In this document: piece after piece, positions 1-10,725 of the stretch
Position numbering within the stretch: the first letter of the stretch is position 1
How the letters are laid out: each line of letters opens with the position of its first letter
NCBI GenBank assembly: GCA_013339765.2
Contig: JABSTR010001148.1
Location: 186,001-250,000 of the forward strand
Direction: 5' to 3'
Length of the DNA: 64,000 nt
Origin: Haemaphysalis longicornis
Lineage: Eukaryota > Arthropoda > Arachnida > Ixodida > Ixodidae
The notes under the pieces: generated by a model
Told to the model about the DNA's origin: nothing
What the model saw: the letters and a program-made list of their open reading frames with translations, nothing else
Databases searched by the model: none
Made by a program: the position numbers and the translations under genes

Positions 1-1105
1 TGAGCCCATGCGTCTCGCCTGGAGAATCGTAGGATTGTTCTTGTAGACCCCGTGAAAATGGGAGCTGAAATTCTACAAAGAAATATAGATTTCTAGCTTC
101 ATTTCCAGCTGGACTGTCCAATTCTAGGTAGAAATTACAGTTTCTAACTAGAATAAGTCTAGATCTAGTTGGTAAGAGTAATGCCCAGCTAGAAACACAT
201 GTTTTTCTGGCTAGATTGGCAAATTCTATAGTAAGAAATGAGCACTCTAAGCTGGAAACAATATCTCGATCTAACTGGAAATAATAGACTGCGATGGAAA
301 TAGTGTTTCTAGTTATAAATGATGGCTCTATAGAGGCGAATGACTAGTTGGAATGCATCTTTGTCGGAGTTTCCGGCTGCGAAAGTACAACATTCGTAGT
401 GCAAGCTGGAAATAAGGTGCCAAGGGCTACTCTAATCAATTTGGTTACTTCCGTAAAGTGCATCGTCTGAAACAAGTGGCATGTCTGAAACAGTGGTTCC
501 GTTCGGAGGCATCTGATTCACGTAGTACGTTATTTGGCATCAAGTGTATGCTGGCAAAAATCTCAGAAGTAATGTTGCTATTGCAGTGATTAATAACTTT
601 ATCAAAGGTATGTTGGCTGTGTTGATCTATAACCCCCCCCCCCCCCCCCCGCACGGGATATTGTTTTGGATCATGCACTGCATAGTTTCAAACACTACAC
701 TGCATGCGCATATCGTCACTTTATATGCAGATGTCAGTAAAATGATGGCCATTGAAGTATAAAGCTGAAATGTTGTCTTGAAGGAAATGGTTCGCATGCA
801 TTTTTTGTCCGGGAATTAAGAACATCCCAAGCTTTATTCTTTGGGCTCATATAGTTCCATACTGAAATACGTATATTAGTACCAAACTATATATTGGCGT
901 ACTAGCTCTACAGAAAATACATAGTTTGGCACGCGGTAAATGGTAAAGCACAAAATAAACTTAGAGTTATGTGTGATCTTTTGATTTGTTTCTTTACTTG
1001 TCGGCAAGCCTGATGCGCATTTCTCGAGGAAGCTGCTACAAGGCTGTTTGCCCCAGCTGGTACTCACATGCTGCGACGGGTGACAAAGAAAAGTCGGGGG
1101 CGCTG
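1..1105. other. Unassigned intergenic DNA with CTAG-rich degenerate repeats
   Basis: I see no gene here. Positions 60-330 hold many short copies of TTTCTAG, its complement CTAGAAA, and AGCTGGAAA, giving a loose palindromic texture but no fixed period. A run of about 18 C lies near 633-650. The stretch ends at the 8-bp target duplication of the hAT element that follows. Confidence 0.5.
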
Positions 1106-2123
1106 CCGCCCCTCACTGTTACGGAGCCGCGTTCCTGGAACTTGGGAAGAACGGCGGAACGCTACCGTTCCACTAAGGGCCGGTGGGACAGTAATGGTAA
1201 CTCGTTAGGCTTACGAAGCAACAGCGAGGAAACAACGGCATTTCTTCAGTAAATGTGCCATCACTATAGGATTTGGCTGCTTTTGACGCCAAGGCCAAAA
1301 AGCCATGGACCGCTGATGTGTTTCTCTTCTAGGCTGCCAAATTTTCCCGCCCTTCCGCGGAATGCGCTTCATCGAAGATCAAAGGCCAGAAGAATAACCC
1401 CGCCGCGGGCCGCACCTGTCGGCAGCCTGCACCTGGTGCTCACGGCCTTGTCGCCACGGCGGGTTCAGACGCCAATGGGACACGAGCATTGGTGCCCCTT
1501 TAAATCGCGCCATAGGAATATAGTATGTGAAAAACGAATGCCGGATTGCGGCTGGGACAGACTGCGGTATTGGCAATCGAAGGATAGTTACCTAAAAGAT
1601 GACCTGGGCAGAAACAGTTAAAAAAGGTCGCTATTGGGTCCAGTGCACCGCGCAACCGATGCAAGTATGGTGTGTTTTGTGAAATCAAATCAAATCAATA
1701 TGGAAGGCCCGGATGTCCTTCTCTGTCATTATTTACTTTAGAACGCGTCGGCACGCGACACTTTACGGCCAAGGCGCGGTGCGAAAGTATTGGACAGGTG
1801 CGCACGACCACTTCGTCGGCATCTTCATCTGCGCGTCTCGGATTTACAAGCCGCGCAGCGCGCGCCGCACACGGCATTTAAGTGGCACGCACGTACGCGG
1901 CGAGTAATATACAGTTAGGATTGGCGACCGCTTGAGGCGCAAAAAACTACTACTGCTTGCCTGTCACTTGACTATAGTACTTTTTTTTCGTGAGTTCTCT
2001 GTTATATTTGTTATGACTATGCCACACAACAGGGAGTGGGGTAGGCTTCAGGCTTTCCCCGTGACGGTTCCTCCTGCAGTTTTCCTCCCCCATCTGGCAT
2101 GCCGCATAAGAAGTTGCAGTTAA

Positions 2124-3212
2124 AAGAGCCATGAAGACAAAATGCAAGTTTGTGTTATTCGAAAGATTTCGTGTTTTATAGTGCCCCCAGCGCTTGTCCG
2201 AATGCAAACGATGCTTTATTCACTGAGAAATTAATCAATTTAGGTAAAAATTTTGATTTTCCCGCTCAATCGTGCGTTTTCGTGGTCCCAAATGACATCA
2301 CAGGAACCGACCGCTCTGCAGCCTAGGGTCCCTTGATTCACGCATCCCCCGTACAGGGGGGAGCCACGTATGCGCTGGCGCCGCCATTTTGGGTCCACCC
2401 GCACGCTGCCGAAACAAGTGATTGTATCAAAACCGCGCTAAAATTATCGCCGCAACGGGGTTAACTGGTGAAGTTTGAATCATCTTATCTGTTTCGCGTT
2501 GCTGGGTCTCGTGGGAAACGAAGAGAACAACGCGTTGTGCACGTTGACCCAACTGCAGCGGCACGGGACCGTTCAAAGGGTGTCTCCACCCTGCACGTTG
2601 GCGCTGGCACTGAGGTACTCGCGCGTTTGTTTACGTTACTGAACCTGGTTTGGCGCCACCATACCGTGGCGTGTCGTCTTCTGCCTTTTTTTCGTTCTGG
2701 GAGAAAATGGTTTCGTGAAACATACTGCTCGCTCGACAAATATCTTCACGTAAGACACCGTCGCGTCAATCAATCGGCCAGTGTCGTCTGAGACAACCCC
2801 AAAGCCCCGCAGTTCTGTGCAGCTAAACAAGCATAGTGCGCGCAGTACTAACAGCAGCATTACGAAGCGGTACTTCTATGTTTATATGTGATTTCGTAAC
2901 TTACACTTACCACCATTCTTACGGCATTAAAAAGAATGTGCCCTAGATTTAAGCGCAAATAGCTCGTTCGGCAAGCTTGTAGGCTATGCCTAAATTGCGA
3001 TTTACTTTCGCCGGCCTCCGCCAATCGCAGAGCTGGCTCGAATGACATCATAGGTTCTGTTGCGGGAAATGAGCTAGTGGGTCGCATGGCCATTCCCTTT
3101 TTTCCTAATTATGTAGCTTATAGCAAAGTTTGCGTTAAAAGTGGTGTCCGTATGATTCTAACTAGGCAATCTTTAGAATGAACAAACTTGTGTTTTCTCT
3201 TCATGGCTCCTT
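2124..3212. mobile_element. TTAA-flanked TIR element, copy 1
   Basis: TTAA at 2120-2123 and 3213-3216 flank imperfect terminal inverted repeats: AAGAGCCATGAAGACAAAAT on the left and, read inward from the right, AAGGAGCCATGAAGAGAAAA. Interior sequence around 3040-3200 resembles the second copy at 14920-15738 (a shared block containing GCGGGAAAT-GAGCTAG and GGGTCGC). TTAA duplications are typical of piggyBac-like elements, but the terminus does not start with the usual CCC and no transposase is visible, so the superfamily is open. It is nested inside hAT-1. Confidence 0.6.
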
Positions 3213-3388
3213 TTAACATGTCTGTAGTATGTTGGGTGCTCCCACAAAAAAATTCCCCCAATTCCAACTCAAGCACCGCCGACCATGCCACGGAACTTCC
3301 CGCCCTGGAATCTGACGCCTCTCCGGATAAAATCATTCATACCCGGAATTGATTAAAAAAACATATACCTCAAATTGGCCTGCTGCAG

Positions 3389-4186
3389 ATGATGCTTGCA
3401 CACATTAACAGATCTTACTCGGCAACTACTCACATTTATACCGATGGATCGGCAACACCTGAGTGCAGCTCCTCGGGAATTTTCATTCCATCAAGTGAAA
3501 AAGCATTTTCATATCGGCTGGAGCGACCGACTTCGCCTGCGTCGGCGGAGCTCCACGGGATTAAAGAAGCACTTCGATATATTCTACGCCAGCCGCCGAC
3601 ATGTTGGACCGTTTTCTCTGATTCGAGGGCAGCACTTCAAAGCTTACAACGCGCTAGCTGTTTCAGCTTTCACGAACATGTCCAGCGCGACGTAAAGTAT
3701 TTGCACCATCTGGCATACGTCGCTGGACATCGCGTTACCTTCCAATGGCTCCCCAGGCCACAGCGGCATCATGGGAAATGAGAAAGTGGACGAGGCTGCC
3801 CGCAGGGGCCTACAAATGAGAAAAAGAAAGAAGATTTTCTTCACGAAGCATGATGCCGCAACAATGACGAAGGCACTAGCTCTGTCGGAAAGGAACCGTT
3901 TATGGTCCTTGCAGCAGCATCATTACGGCTTTTTATATTCCATAGACCCATATGTCAGAATGCGGCTGCCAGAGCGTCTACCCCGCCACTTGGAGACGTT
4001 GCTGCATAGACTTCGTCTTAATGCAGCACTAACAAATTTCTATCTACATCGGATCGGCCAGACATCAAGCCCATTTTGCGACAATTGTGGTTCACTTGAA
4101 ACTGTTGAACACATATTACTGGAATGATCTGCCTATGCCGACTCAGGGTGCCGTTTACAAAATAAAATTGATTGCCTCCACCCTGG
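3389..4186 (+). pseudogene. LINE RNase H and C-terminal domain, frameshifted
   Basis: The reading starts with an RNase H first strand (IYTDGSATP, about 3436), then the Glu helix (SAELHGIKEALRYIL), the second Asp strand (VFSDSRAALQSL) and the late WLP...H motif near 3750. A frameshift at about 3765 moves the frame; the second half continues GNEKVDEAARRGLQ, then the LINE C-terminal region with a Cys/His cluster (FCDNCGSLETVEHILLE). A stop TGA follows at about 4126 where the related copy reads Cys-Pro. The catalytic acidic residues of RNase H are still visible. The reverse transcriptase part is missing, so the fragment cannot be autonomous. Confidence 0.8.
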
Positions 4187-4495
4187 ACCATTGACATAAA
4201 GATTGGTACTTGGACCATGGCCCTCTCCCTCCGCTCAGCGCAAAATCTTGTCCGCGCTATTCAAATTCCTCCAAGACATTGGTGTGTCCCCGAAACTGTA
4301 GTCGTTCCTCCATCTCAAGAGCCTTTGAACTCAATACCCTGAAGAAGGATCATACTTTATTTCTTTTCACTACTACTACTCTCCTTTTCTTCACTACACC
4401 TACTACCTTTATCCCTCTCCTCCTTTCCCCGCAGAGTAGCATGCCGGCGAACTGATGTCGGCAAACCTCTCTGCACTTTCCTCTTTAATAAAGAG

Positions 4496-4497
<2 letters not shown>

Positions 4498-4532
<35 letters not shown>
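4498..4532 (+). repeat. (CT)n run at LINE 3' end
   Basis: About 17 CT units directly follow the AATAAAGAGG of the LINE 3' UTR. It is most simply the tail of the retrotransposon; see the finding on CT tails. Confidence 0.9.
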
Positions 4533-4533
<1 letters not shown>

Positions 4534-5630
4534 ATATACGTAGTTTTATGTGAGTTTTGAATTGCTCACTTTATTTCGCCTCAGGGTTATCCGGCAGTAT
4601 ATTTTAATCAAGAAAAATCAAATGTAACGTAATTGTAGCGACAATTTTCAATTAAGGTTGGAAATATAACTGGAACCCATTCCTTTCGCAATGAACTTGC
4701 AACGGGAACTCGTTTTAAACTTTGGAAGGAACGAGGAACGAGCATTCGTTCCTGTTTGAGAGGAACGTGTACGACCATAACTGTCTGGGAGGTAACGGTA
4801 CGACACTGCCGCCCCTCGCTTTTTATCGGGCGCCGACTGCCAGGTGCGGCGTCCTCTGCTCCTATGTGATATTCCGGGTCGCCTATGTACTGTTCCGTAC
4901 GGCCGATGCGCTCGTTTTAATTTGTATTGCGCACTCTAATTTTTTACTGTGAAATACCTGGCTAGGCCGGACGTAACTCAAATCATTCGGTTGAAGTTAC
5001 GTCGAATGTGACTTTAATTGGCAATTTTGGGTTCCGTCGAACGTAACTGTAGACACTGGGTAAAAGTTCCGCAGAAAAAAACTTCTGTTTTCAATTTCGG
5101 GATACCTCGGAGGTAATTCTAGACACTGCGTAGAAAAAAAGTGAAAGAAGAAATGGAGCTTGCTGGTCATCTGTTGTGGCCTCGCATGACACGAATAAGG
5201 CGAAGCTCATAAATTATGTACAAACACACGGAAGAAAACGACCAAGAACGCATGTACGCAGTGGTTATCATTTTTCGCTGCCTTACCGTTAAACGGATTG
5301 CTCAGAGTATTTAATCATAGTTCAAATCTGCATAGTATGCCCACATTTTGTTATCATTTCTGATGCATTCAAAAACTCGTTCCTGCAATCACTGTTGTCT
5401 GCTGGTAGGCATATCATTGCCTCTAGTGACGCCAGTGCTGATGTTCATCGTGAACAAGTTGTCGAGAAACGCATTCTTTGAGTTTGACACGCTTTAATTA
5501 GATCAGTTGGTTATTACCGTATTTACTCGCATAATTATCGCACTCGCGTAATGATCCCACCCCTGAAGTTTGTCGTGAAAATACGACTTTTTTTACTTCC
5601 CGCGCAATGATCGCACCCTGAACTTGCCGC

Positions 5631-5661
5631 AGGAAGGAAGGAAGGAAGGAAGGAAGGAAGA
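5631..5661 (+). repeat. (AGGA)n microsatellite
   Basis: About eight perfect AGGA units inside the TA-flanked element. Confidence 0.95.
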
Positions 5662-6076
5662 AGACTTTGTTGAATGCCTGCAACAGACACAGTGTGTACA
5701 CTGCGCCCGGACGTAGCCACTCGTAGATCCCAACGTCACCCCTATTCAGACTACCCCATCGCTACTCTCTACGGGGTTGGACTCCGCTGCCCCGTAATCC
5801 ATATGTCGTTGTGTGCCAAGTCTAGACGACTATGGTCCTGCTTACGTTAGTTTCCTCCTCTTTCAAAGCGGGCATGGCTACGTTATTGCCGCGGACTTGA
5901 TGATATTAAATGCAGAGCATTTCTTTAACTCACATGTAGCGTCCGCCGTCCGTCCGCAACAGCTCACCGCGCAGGTGCGCCCTCTCCCCCACTCCTCCTC
6001 TCCCGCATGACGCTACCCTCCTTGCTGTCAACAACAGGTCCGCTCCCCTCCCCCTACACTATATAAAAAAATAATA

Positions 6077-6142
6077 TTCGATCCCACGACCCTGTGGGCG
6101 GAACGCGAGGTACATGGTGCTCTTCCCACTGCGCCACAAAAG
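6077..6142 (-). other. tRNA-like SINE head (degraded)
   Basis: On the minus strand TGGCGCAGTGGGAAGAGCA resembles a Pol III A box (TRGCNNAGYGG), and about 35 nt later GTCGTGGGATCGAAT resembles a decayed B box. Spacing fits a tRNA-derived SINE head. The cloverleaf is not convincing and no target duplication is evident, so this is a fragment and not a working tRNA gene. Confidence 0.4.
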
Positions 6143-6169
6143 CGACACAGAATCAAAGGTTACGAACGC

Positions 6170-6352
6170 GCCTTATATCCTTGACTCATTCAAACTACGT
6201 CAAGAAGCTGCTGATACACGGCAGCAGTTGCATCGATCTCGTCTTCACCAGCTGCTGCAACGCACGACCACTGCTTAAAGACCCCTTAACAGTACACTTT
6301 TAGTGACCACGAAGCCGTCGTTCTCACCGTCCAATACAACGACAACAGCAAC
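6170..6352 (+). pseudogene. LINE APE-endonuclease C-terminal fragment, frameshifted
   Basis: The plus strand reads LTHSNYVKKL, then SCIDLVFTS, then PLTVHF and a stop at 6301. Shifting one frame restores FSDHEAVVLTVQ directly after. IDLVFT plus (F)SDH is the signature of the last strands of apurinic-type endonucleases of non-LTR retrotransposons, SDH carrying catalytic residues. Nothing of the rest of the LINE is adjacent; the fragment ends near ACATAAATAAATAA (6352-6366). About 60 residues remain. Confidence 0.6.
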
Positions 6353-6423
6353 ACATAAATAAATAACGACTTACAACAACCTACTACTTGCCTTCACTTC
6401 TTGCGTCCCAAAAAAAATAAAAA

Positions 6424-6634
6424 CCCATCTCTCCACGAGGGGGGACTCGAGTCGCAAAATCAAGAAAGTAATAATTAATGTATGAAAGAAGTAATAAGAA
6501 TTATTAGTAATAAGCAATAATAGTTAACACATTCACTACCACCCCACCACCACCACCCAAACACTAACGTTAACGCAATACACCCACCCCCTACGCGACG
6601 CATTTACTCGAGTCCCCCCTCGTGGGGAGATGGG
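6424..6634. repeat. 29-bp inverted repeat with AT-rich spacer
   Basis: Arms 6424-6452 and 6606-6634 match at 28 of 29 positions as inverted repeats (core ACTCGAGTCCCCCCTCGTGG). The spacer of about 153 bp is AT-rich with a CCACC-rich stretch. This could be a small MITE; no clear target duplication was seen. Confidence 0.7.
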
Positions 6635-6974
6635 CCCAATTTTTTAGCGATATCGGCAAGCATGCATGAGTTCATTATTGGTGCCGAAGAAACTCTCACT
6701 AAATGCACTTAATGTACTCACAAAACATAAAAAACGCGCTTGGCTTGCTGCGTCGGCAGTCGTGTCTTGATACGTCGCACACTCTGACAGCAGCAGCCAC
6801 TTATTGGTCGACCTGTTCTCACCTCACAGCAAACTCGTTCCGGCGCGTTCCGTAATTCCGGCGCGTTCCGGCGCGTTCCGTAATGAGAACACTGCATTTT
6901 GCATCTCTCGGTGGTCATTCGGTGGTCAGTGGAGTTTATATTATGTTTTTATTTGTTATGTTTATTATGTTCAT

Positions 6975-7805
6975 GAGAGAGAGAGAAATAATTATTTATT
7001 AGAGAGTTTAGCTCCAACCCAAACAGGAGCTGGCTACTCCAGGCATTGGAGCATACAAAAGGTACAATACTTGCCCTAAGGAACCACAAGGGGTTAGATT
7101 ATGTACATTGAGACAGCAGCGGTCCTTACAGCAGTGGAATAAAGTTAAAAAAAGAGAGAACTATACACATCTATATACAGACGACATCCACGACGCGACA
7201 CAGATAGTTTCGCCAATATACATAACACCCTTGTGTGTTTCCACACCCATTTCAGAGCGTTTCAGGGGAAAGTGCACTTATTTAATAGTGTTCACACATC
7301 TTCGTCATTTGAAAAAATCCCTTAAGGCAAGGAAGGCTTTCGTTTGGTTGCGTACATTGTCCCACAGACCCAACAGTTTCGGCAAGGATAGGGGTGTCCG
7401 AGATAGCAGGTTAAGCTTATAACTTAGTTTTTTCCGATCGGTCGCATATAGAGGGCACTCAAGCAGGACATGATGTACATCTTCAGTTTGGTGCCCACAA
7501 GCACAGCAGGTGTCATCAGCGAATCGAATACGGTAAAGACATTTCTTGGTGTAGGCCACGTCAAGGCGAAGGCGATGTATTAACGTGTCGACGGAACGAC
7601 CCAGGTGAGACGCACACGGGTATGTAAGGTACGGGTCCACTTGGTATAACAGCGATGAACGATATTTATCGGTCAACCTGGTTTCCAAAGTAATGTGTGT
7701 CCTTAGTTTTTTCAAATAATTTTCAACATCACCTCTGGTAAAAGGCACGGCGCTACACGTGGAATTTGAATGAGCGGTTGCTGCTAATCGGTCAGAAACT
7801 TATCG
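6975..7805 (-). mobile_element. 5'-truncated LINE 3' fragment (minus strand)
   Basis: Read on the minus strand, the fragment starts in the region after RNase H (about 7800), runs through the C-terminal domain, and ends with a CTCTAATAAATAATTATTT 3' UTR followed by a short (CT)n tail (6975-6986). It lies inside the TA-flanked element at 5517-7942 and is a different family from the 33803 copy, though the C-terminal architecture and CT tail are the same. Confidence 0.75.
7305..7748 (-). pseudogene. LINE C-terminal domain with Cys/His cluster
   Basis: The 147-codon reading has no internal stop. It contains the LINE post-RNase-H segment (LTDKYRSSLLYQVDPYLTYP, then LIHRLRLDVAYTKKCLYRI) and a zinc-knuckle-like C-terminus: CCACGHQTEDVHHVLLEC (Cys, Cys, His, Cys spacing). 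It aligns to the C-terminal thirds of 3771-4127 and of 34568-35932. The reverse transcriptase and the catalytic part of RNase H are missing because of 5' truncation, so this is a dead remnant although still open. Confidence 0.75.
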
Positions 7806-8010
7806 TAAACATTCTGACCTGCAACTTGCATTTTCTGCACTGAAACTTTTTCCCTAAAAATTTACCTCGCGTAATGATCGTACCCCTACCTTTGTATCAT
7901 ATTTTTGGGAAAAAAAGTGCGATCATACGCGAGTAAATGCGGTAATAACACAAATATGAAAAATAATAAACACTACGGCACTCCGTAACAACTACGTAGA
8001 CCAGCACGTT

Positions 8011-8625
8011 TCCTGCTTTCGATAAAGAAATCTGTTCTATAATGCCATCAAAGTTTGTTTTTACAGTTACTTCTGTTTCCACACTCAGCAGAGCAACATA
8101 AGAAAGTCTGTCGTGGGCCCTCGTGGCCCGCAAATAGGAAAGTATTACGAAATCACTTTGCGCTGTCCCACACGTGTCAGTCATTACCACGACCAGTTTT
8201 TTTTTTAAGAACGCCGCCTCCTTATCTGACAGGGCTACCAATGTTGTACTGACACATTGGAAATCGTCCTGGTTGCATTTCAGCTGCCTCCACTATCTCA
8301 CGCGTGCACTGATCAGAGTCATGAAACAATATCACAGAGTTTTGAAAGTACGGCTCGCACTGAGGGCATTCACCGCAGGGAGTTGACACGTTCCCATCCT
8401 TTCATTTCTGTTCGTTATTCTGTAAGGAGGCAGCGGTCTTAAAAAAGAACTGATCATGGTAATGACTGACACGTGTGGGGCATTTCGTTAGTCTAATGTC
8501 TGTATAATCGTAACCTTTTCTGTATCTCTTGTCTTTTTCCTAGGTATATATTTCACCGGGATTCAAGGAAAGTATTAGTTTTAGCTTGTTGAAAGATTTT
8601 TCACAGCCAGCGATATGGAAACGGC
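8011..8625 (-). pseudogene. hAT transposase C-terminal dimerisation region (copy 1), split by a MITE
   Basis: On the minus strand 8625-8579 reads IAGCEKSFNKLK and 8145-8011 reads ILSYLRATRAHDRLSYVALL and on to SVETEV, then FDGIIEQISLSKAG. Together this is the pattern of the hAT C-terminal (dimerisation) domain, closest in my memory to ZMYM1-like proteins. The two parts are separated by the inverted-repeat element at 8148-8487 plus about 80 bp. In the paralogous copy (13464-13568) the same two parts are contiguous. Confidence 0.65.
8148..8487. mobile_element. 340-bp inverted-repeat MITE with TTA flanks
   Basis: The ends begin CGAAAT on both strands, and arms of about 80 nt share CACACGTGTCAGTCATTACC and a GCCTCCTTA block in inverted orientation. 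TTA precedes and follows the element, consistent with a 3-bp duplication as in PIF/Harbinger-type elements. The paralog at 13525-13545 lacks it. It also lacks 8488-8565, which lies between 12-bp direct repeats AGGAAAGTATTA (8136-8147, 8566-8577), so a repeat-mediated deletion in the paralog is the simplest reading. Confidence 0.7.
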
Positions 8626-8728
8626 TAGGGCTAACTCTATCTGAATCGCGACGCGAAGGTTGGGAAATACGTTGCCTTCCCCATACTGTATGATAAATTT
8701 TAGAAGTTCAGGTTTTGATAATCTCCAG

Positions 8729-8975
8729 TCAACACGCCGTTAAAACAGCAGTGCACGGGCAATCTAAAGTCTCTTCATTGAGGTCCTTGGCGCTACCGCC
8801 GGAACGATAAAACTCGTCAAAGGTGTAACAATTTGTTTTTAGTTCGTTCTCGTCGTCACCGTAGCACAGCTTGTTTATGTCCTGGAGAAAGCCAAACTTG
8901 GCATTGGTATCCTGCAGGCGAGCAAACCTCTCGTCCATTTTCAGAATGAAGACAGTCGAATGCGGATTTCATGAC
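8729..8975 (-). pseudogene. hAT transposase central region (copy 1)
   Basis: The minus strand reads DERFARLQDTNAKFGFLQDI, then CYTFDEFYRSGGSAKDLNEET. The paralog at 13712-13918 reads DERFTRLQDTDAKFGFLLDI in the same position, so the coding signal is shared. The region sits N-terminal to the dimerisation domain, as the helical central part of a ZMYM-like hAT transposase would. Only about 80 residues are readable before stops; no zinc-finger N-terminus or catalytic acidic residue can be assigned. Confidence 0.5.
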
Positions 8976-9325
8976 CCTTTTTATTTTCTGCTTAGCCGTT
9001 CACGCCTCTCCGTTCCACTTGTCACCAGCCATGTGTTTTTTTTTCGTCTCGAACGCCTTTCAACATTGACATCGCACGACTCACAGACACCAAGCCGTTC
9101 ATCGAGTGACTCACTCACCAGCGTTTCCCTTTCGTCATGAAACTGTTCTCTAAAAGCGTTCATGTCAAAAGCAGCCTCGTTAAAGTTGATTGTTGAGTCT
9201 TGCAGCCTTTAAACACGATCTATTCGAACCAGCATCTCGTTCCAAAAGCCGAGCAAAATAATAACATCATATCTTAACATCCGCTGCTGCAATCCCAATA
9301 GAAAATATTTGAACTGGTTTCATCA

Positions 9326-9490
9326 GGCCTCTGCTGGTTTCTGCTGGTCCCAGCTGGGCCGCCGCTGGTCCCAGCTAGGCCACTGTTAGGTCCCAACAGG
9401 GCTTCAGTTGGGACCAGCAAAGCTGCAGTTGGGACAAGCTTGGCTGCTGTTGGGACCAACAAGGCTGCAGTTGGGACCAACAGTTGCTCC
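9326..9490 (+). repeat. 21-bp minisatellite
   Basis: Four units of about 21 bp (GCTGCAGTTGGGACCAACAAG and variants) run from about 9404 to 9487. The stretch before it (9326-9403) has the same motif in opposite orientation (GCTGGTCCCAGC). The paralogous copy has no comparable array. The 7-residue repeats encoded on the minus strand (LVPTAAL) follow from the 21-bp period. Confidence 0.8.
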
Positions 9491-10060
9491 AAGGATTTCT
9501 TGGTACCAAGATGGTCTCTGCTATAAGGACCAACTGGAACCAGCAAATCATTAGCAGAAGCCAGCTAGGACAACTACAGCTCAACTTTCTGCACCAAAAA
9601 CGAATAAATATAAGCCTGGTACCGAAACAATTGGAGCACTGCAGTGTATGTGCCCACTTCCTTCCTTGAGTCTTGGTTTTTTAGCTATTTCTAGGCGTAA
9701 TATACTCACCGAATATTCCATTCTAACCCAAAAGAAAGAGAAAGAAAAATCTGGCCGCGCATCTGCTCCTTTCGTTGCAAATGTCGTCAAAAGGCGATAG
9801 TCTTTGTAGACATTTGCCCTGAACGACTTTAAATTCCCTGAACGTTGTTCGTGCACCTCGTCTCCTAAGTATACCTGCAAAGGGCTAATCAAAATAAAAG
9901 GGCGCAAATTTCAAGTGCGCCCCTTACCCCCCCCCCCTCCCTCTCGCCGCTGCTGGAATTCAAACAAGGACACATGAAAATACACGCGAACAGCACGCAC
10001 GCAAGCACACTGGATATCATCCCGTGTTGCCTCCCGAACTCCCTCATCCCGGCGTACATA

Positions 10061-10528
10061 TAGTTCATACCACAAGTTAGCTGCAGCAGTGTGGAGGATA
10101 CATTGTTGTCAACCGCCCGCCCCCTCAGGGCGCCAAACTCACCGCGACGGAAGCGACAAAAGTTGCCGGGGCCTTGCAGTTCCCCCTGCCGAGAGGGGAG
10201 AATGGAATGTCCTTTCAGGACCCCCTTCACGGCGAGCTAGGCGCCCTTAGTGGGCGTACTGCTGACAACAATGTGGCCTCCACAGTGCTGCAGCTAGCTT
10301 GTGGTATGAACTATAACCGAGGGCGCTATAACTATGAACCGAGGGCGCCTAACTCGCCGTGAAGGGGGTCCTGAAAGGACATTCCCTTCTCCCCTCTCGG
10401 CAAGTGGAACAGCAAGGCCCCGGCGCCTTTTGCCGCTTCCTTCGCGGTGAGTTAGGCGCCCTGAGAGGGCGGGCTGTTGACAACAATGTAGCCTCCACAG
10501 TGCTGCAGCTAGCTTGTGGTATGAACTA
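10061..10528. mobile_element. Foldback element with about 175-bp arms, TA-flanked
   Basis: The element starts TAGTTCATACCACAAG and ends with the inverse. Arms 10061-10236 and 10353-10528 are inverted copies at roughly 90% by eye. The centre carries a third, direct copy of about 85 bp of the right arm (10230-10315). TA lies on both sides (10059-10060, 10529-10530); the paralog at 14500-14510 has one TA and no insertion. No coding sequence. Confidence 0.8.
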
Positions 10529-10591
10529 TAAGTATTCATACATGTGTTCGGCGCTTCCCGACAAGGAGAACAGTTTAACTGTTTCAACAGC

Positions 10592-10725
10592 GGCATTGTA
10601 ACACAAGGATAGCTCTGCGGAAGGCGAGGATGAAGAGAGGGGGATGCGGGGGGCGCCGGCGCCTCGTGCGTGTTCCTTCTATTCGCCCTTGTCTTCTGCA
10701 GCGCTATCCTTGTGCTACAATGCCG
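10592..10725. repeat. Inverted repeat, copy 1 of a conserved palindrome
   Basis: Arms beginning CGGCATTGTAACACAAGGAT and its inverse near 10704-10725 are counterparts of the better preserved palindrome at 14566-14727 in copy 2. This copy has more mismatches. Confidence 0.7.

Larger units (their letters stand above)
3240..4533 (+). mobile_element. 5'-truncated LINE (same family as 33803-36140)
   Basis: This is a 3' fragment of an RNase-H-bearing non-LTR retrotransposon. It aligns by eye to the larger copy at 33803-36140 from a little upstream of the RNase H domain to the 3' tail. The 3' UTR shares GAGTAGCATG and an AATAAA-like segment with that copy and ends in a pure (CT)n run (4498-4531) rather than poly(A). 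The 5' break lies between 3217 and about 3290, just after the TTAA element. It is nested inside hAT-1. Confidence 0.8.
1114..4808. mobile_element. hAT-type DNA transposon (hAT-1), non-autonomous, with nested insertions
   Basis: The element is flanked by an exact 8-bp direct repeat CCGCCCCT (1106-1113 and 4809-4816), the target-duplication length typical of hAT elements. The right end read inward on the minus strand begins CAGTGTCGTACCGTTACC. The left end, CACTGTTACGG, is degraded but continues into GCGTTCCTGGAAC, as does the left end of the better preserved copy at 52809. Subterminal GGAACG/CGTTCC repeats occur on both sides, as expected for transposase binding sites. No transposase remnant is visible inside; the interior is taken up by a TTAA-flanked element and a truncated LINE. 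The right 250 bp are repeated at 12361-12593 and 55596-55842. Confidence 0.75.
5517..7942. mobile_element. TA-flanked TIR element inserted in copy 1
   Basis: Ends read CCGTATTTACTCGC on the left and, inward from the right, CCGCATTTACTCGC, both followed by an ATCGCAC segment. TA flanks both sides (5515-5516, 7943-7944). The paralogous copy at 13321-13334 has the uninterrupted sequence with a single TA, giving a direct empty-site comparison. TA duplication and TIRs suggest Tc1/mariner-like or pogo-like mobilisation. The 2.4-kb interior has no transposase; it carries a GGAA microsatellite, a tRNA-like block, an endonuclease fragment, a 29-bp inverted repeat and a LINE 3' end, so it looks like a non-autonomous element that collected insertions. 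Confidence 0.8.

Noticed and set aside
544..762. 72-codon frame with a Pro run
   Set aside because: The Pro run is the poly-C tract at 633-650; the complementary frame shows a Gly run.
9274..9546. 90-codon minus-strand frame with LVPTAAL heptad repeats
   Set aside because: The heptads follow directly from the 21-bp minisatellite; the paralogous copy has no such frame.
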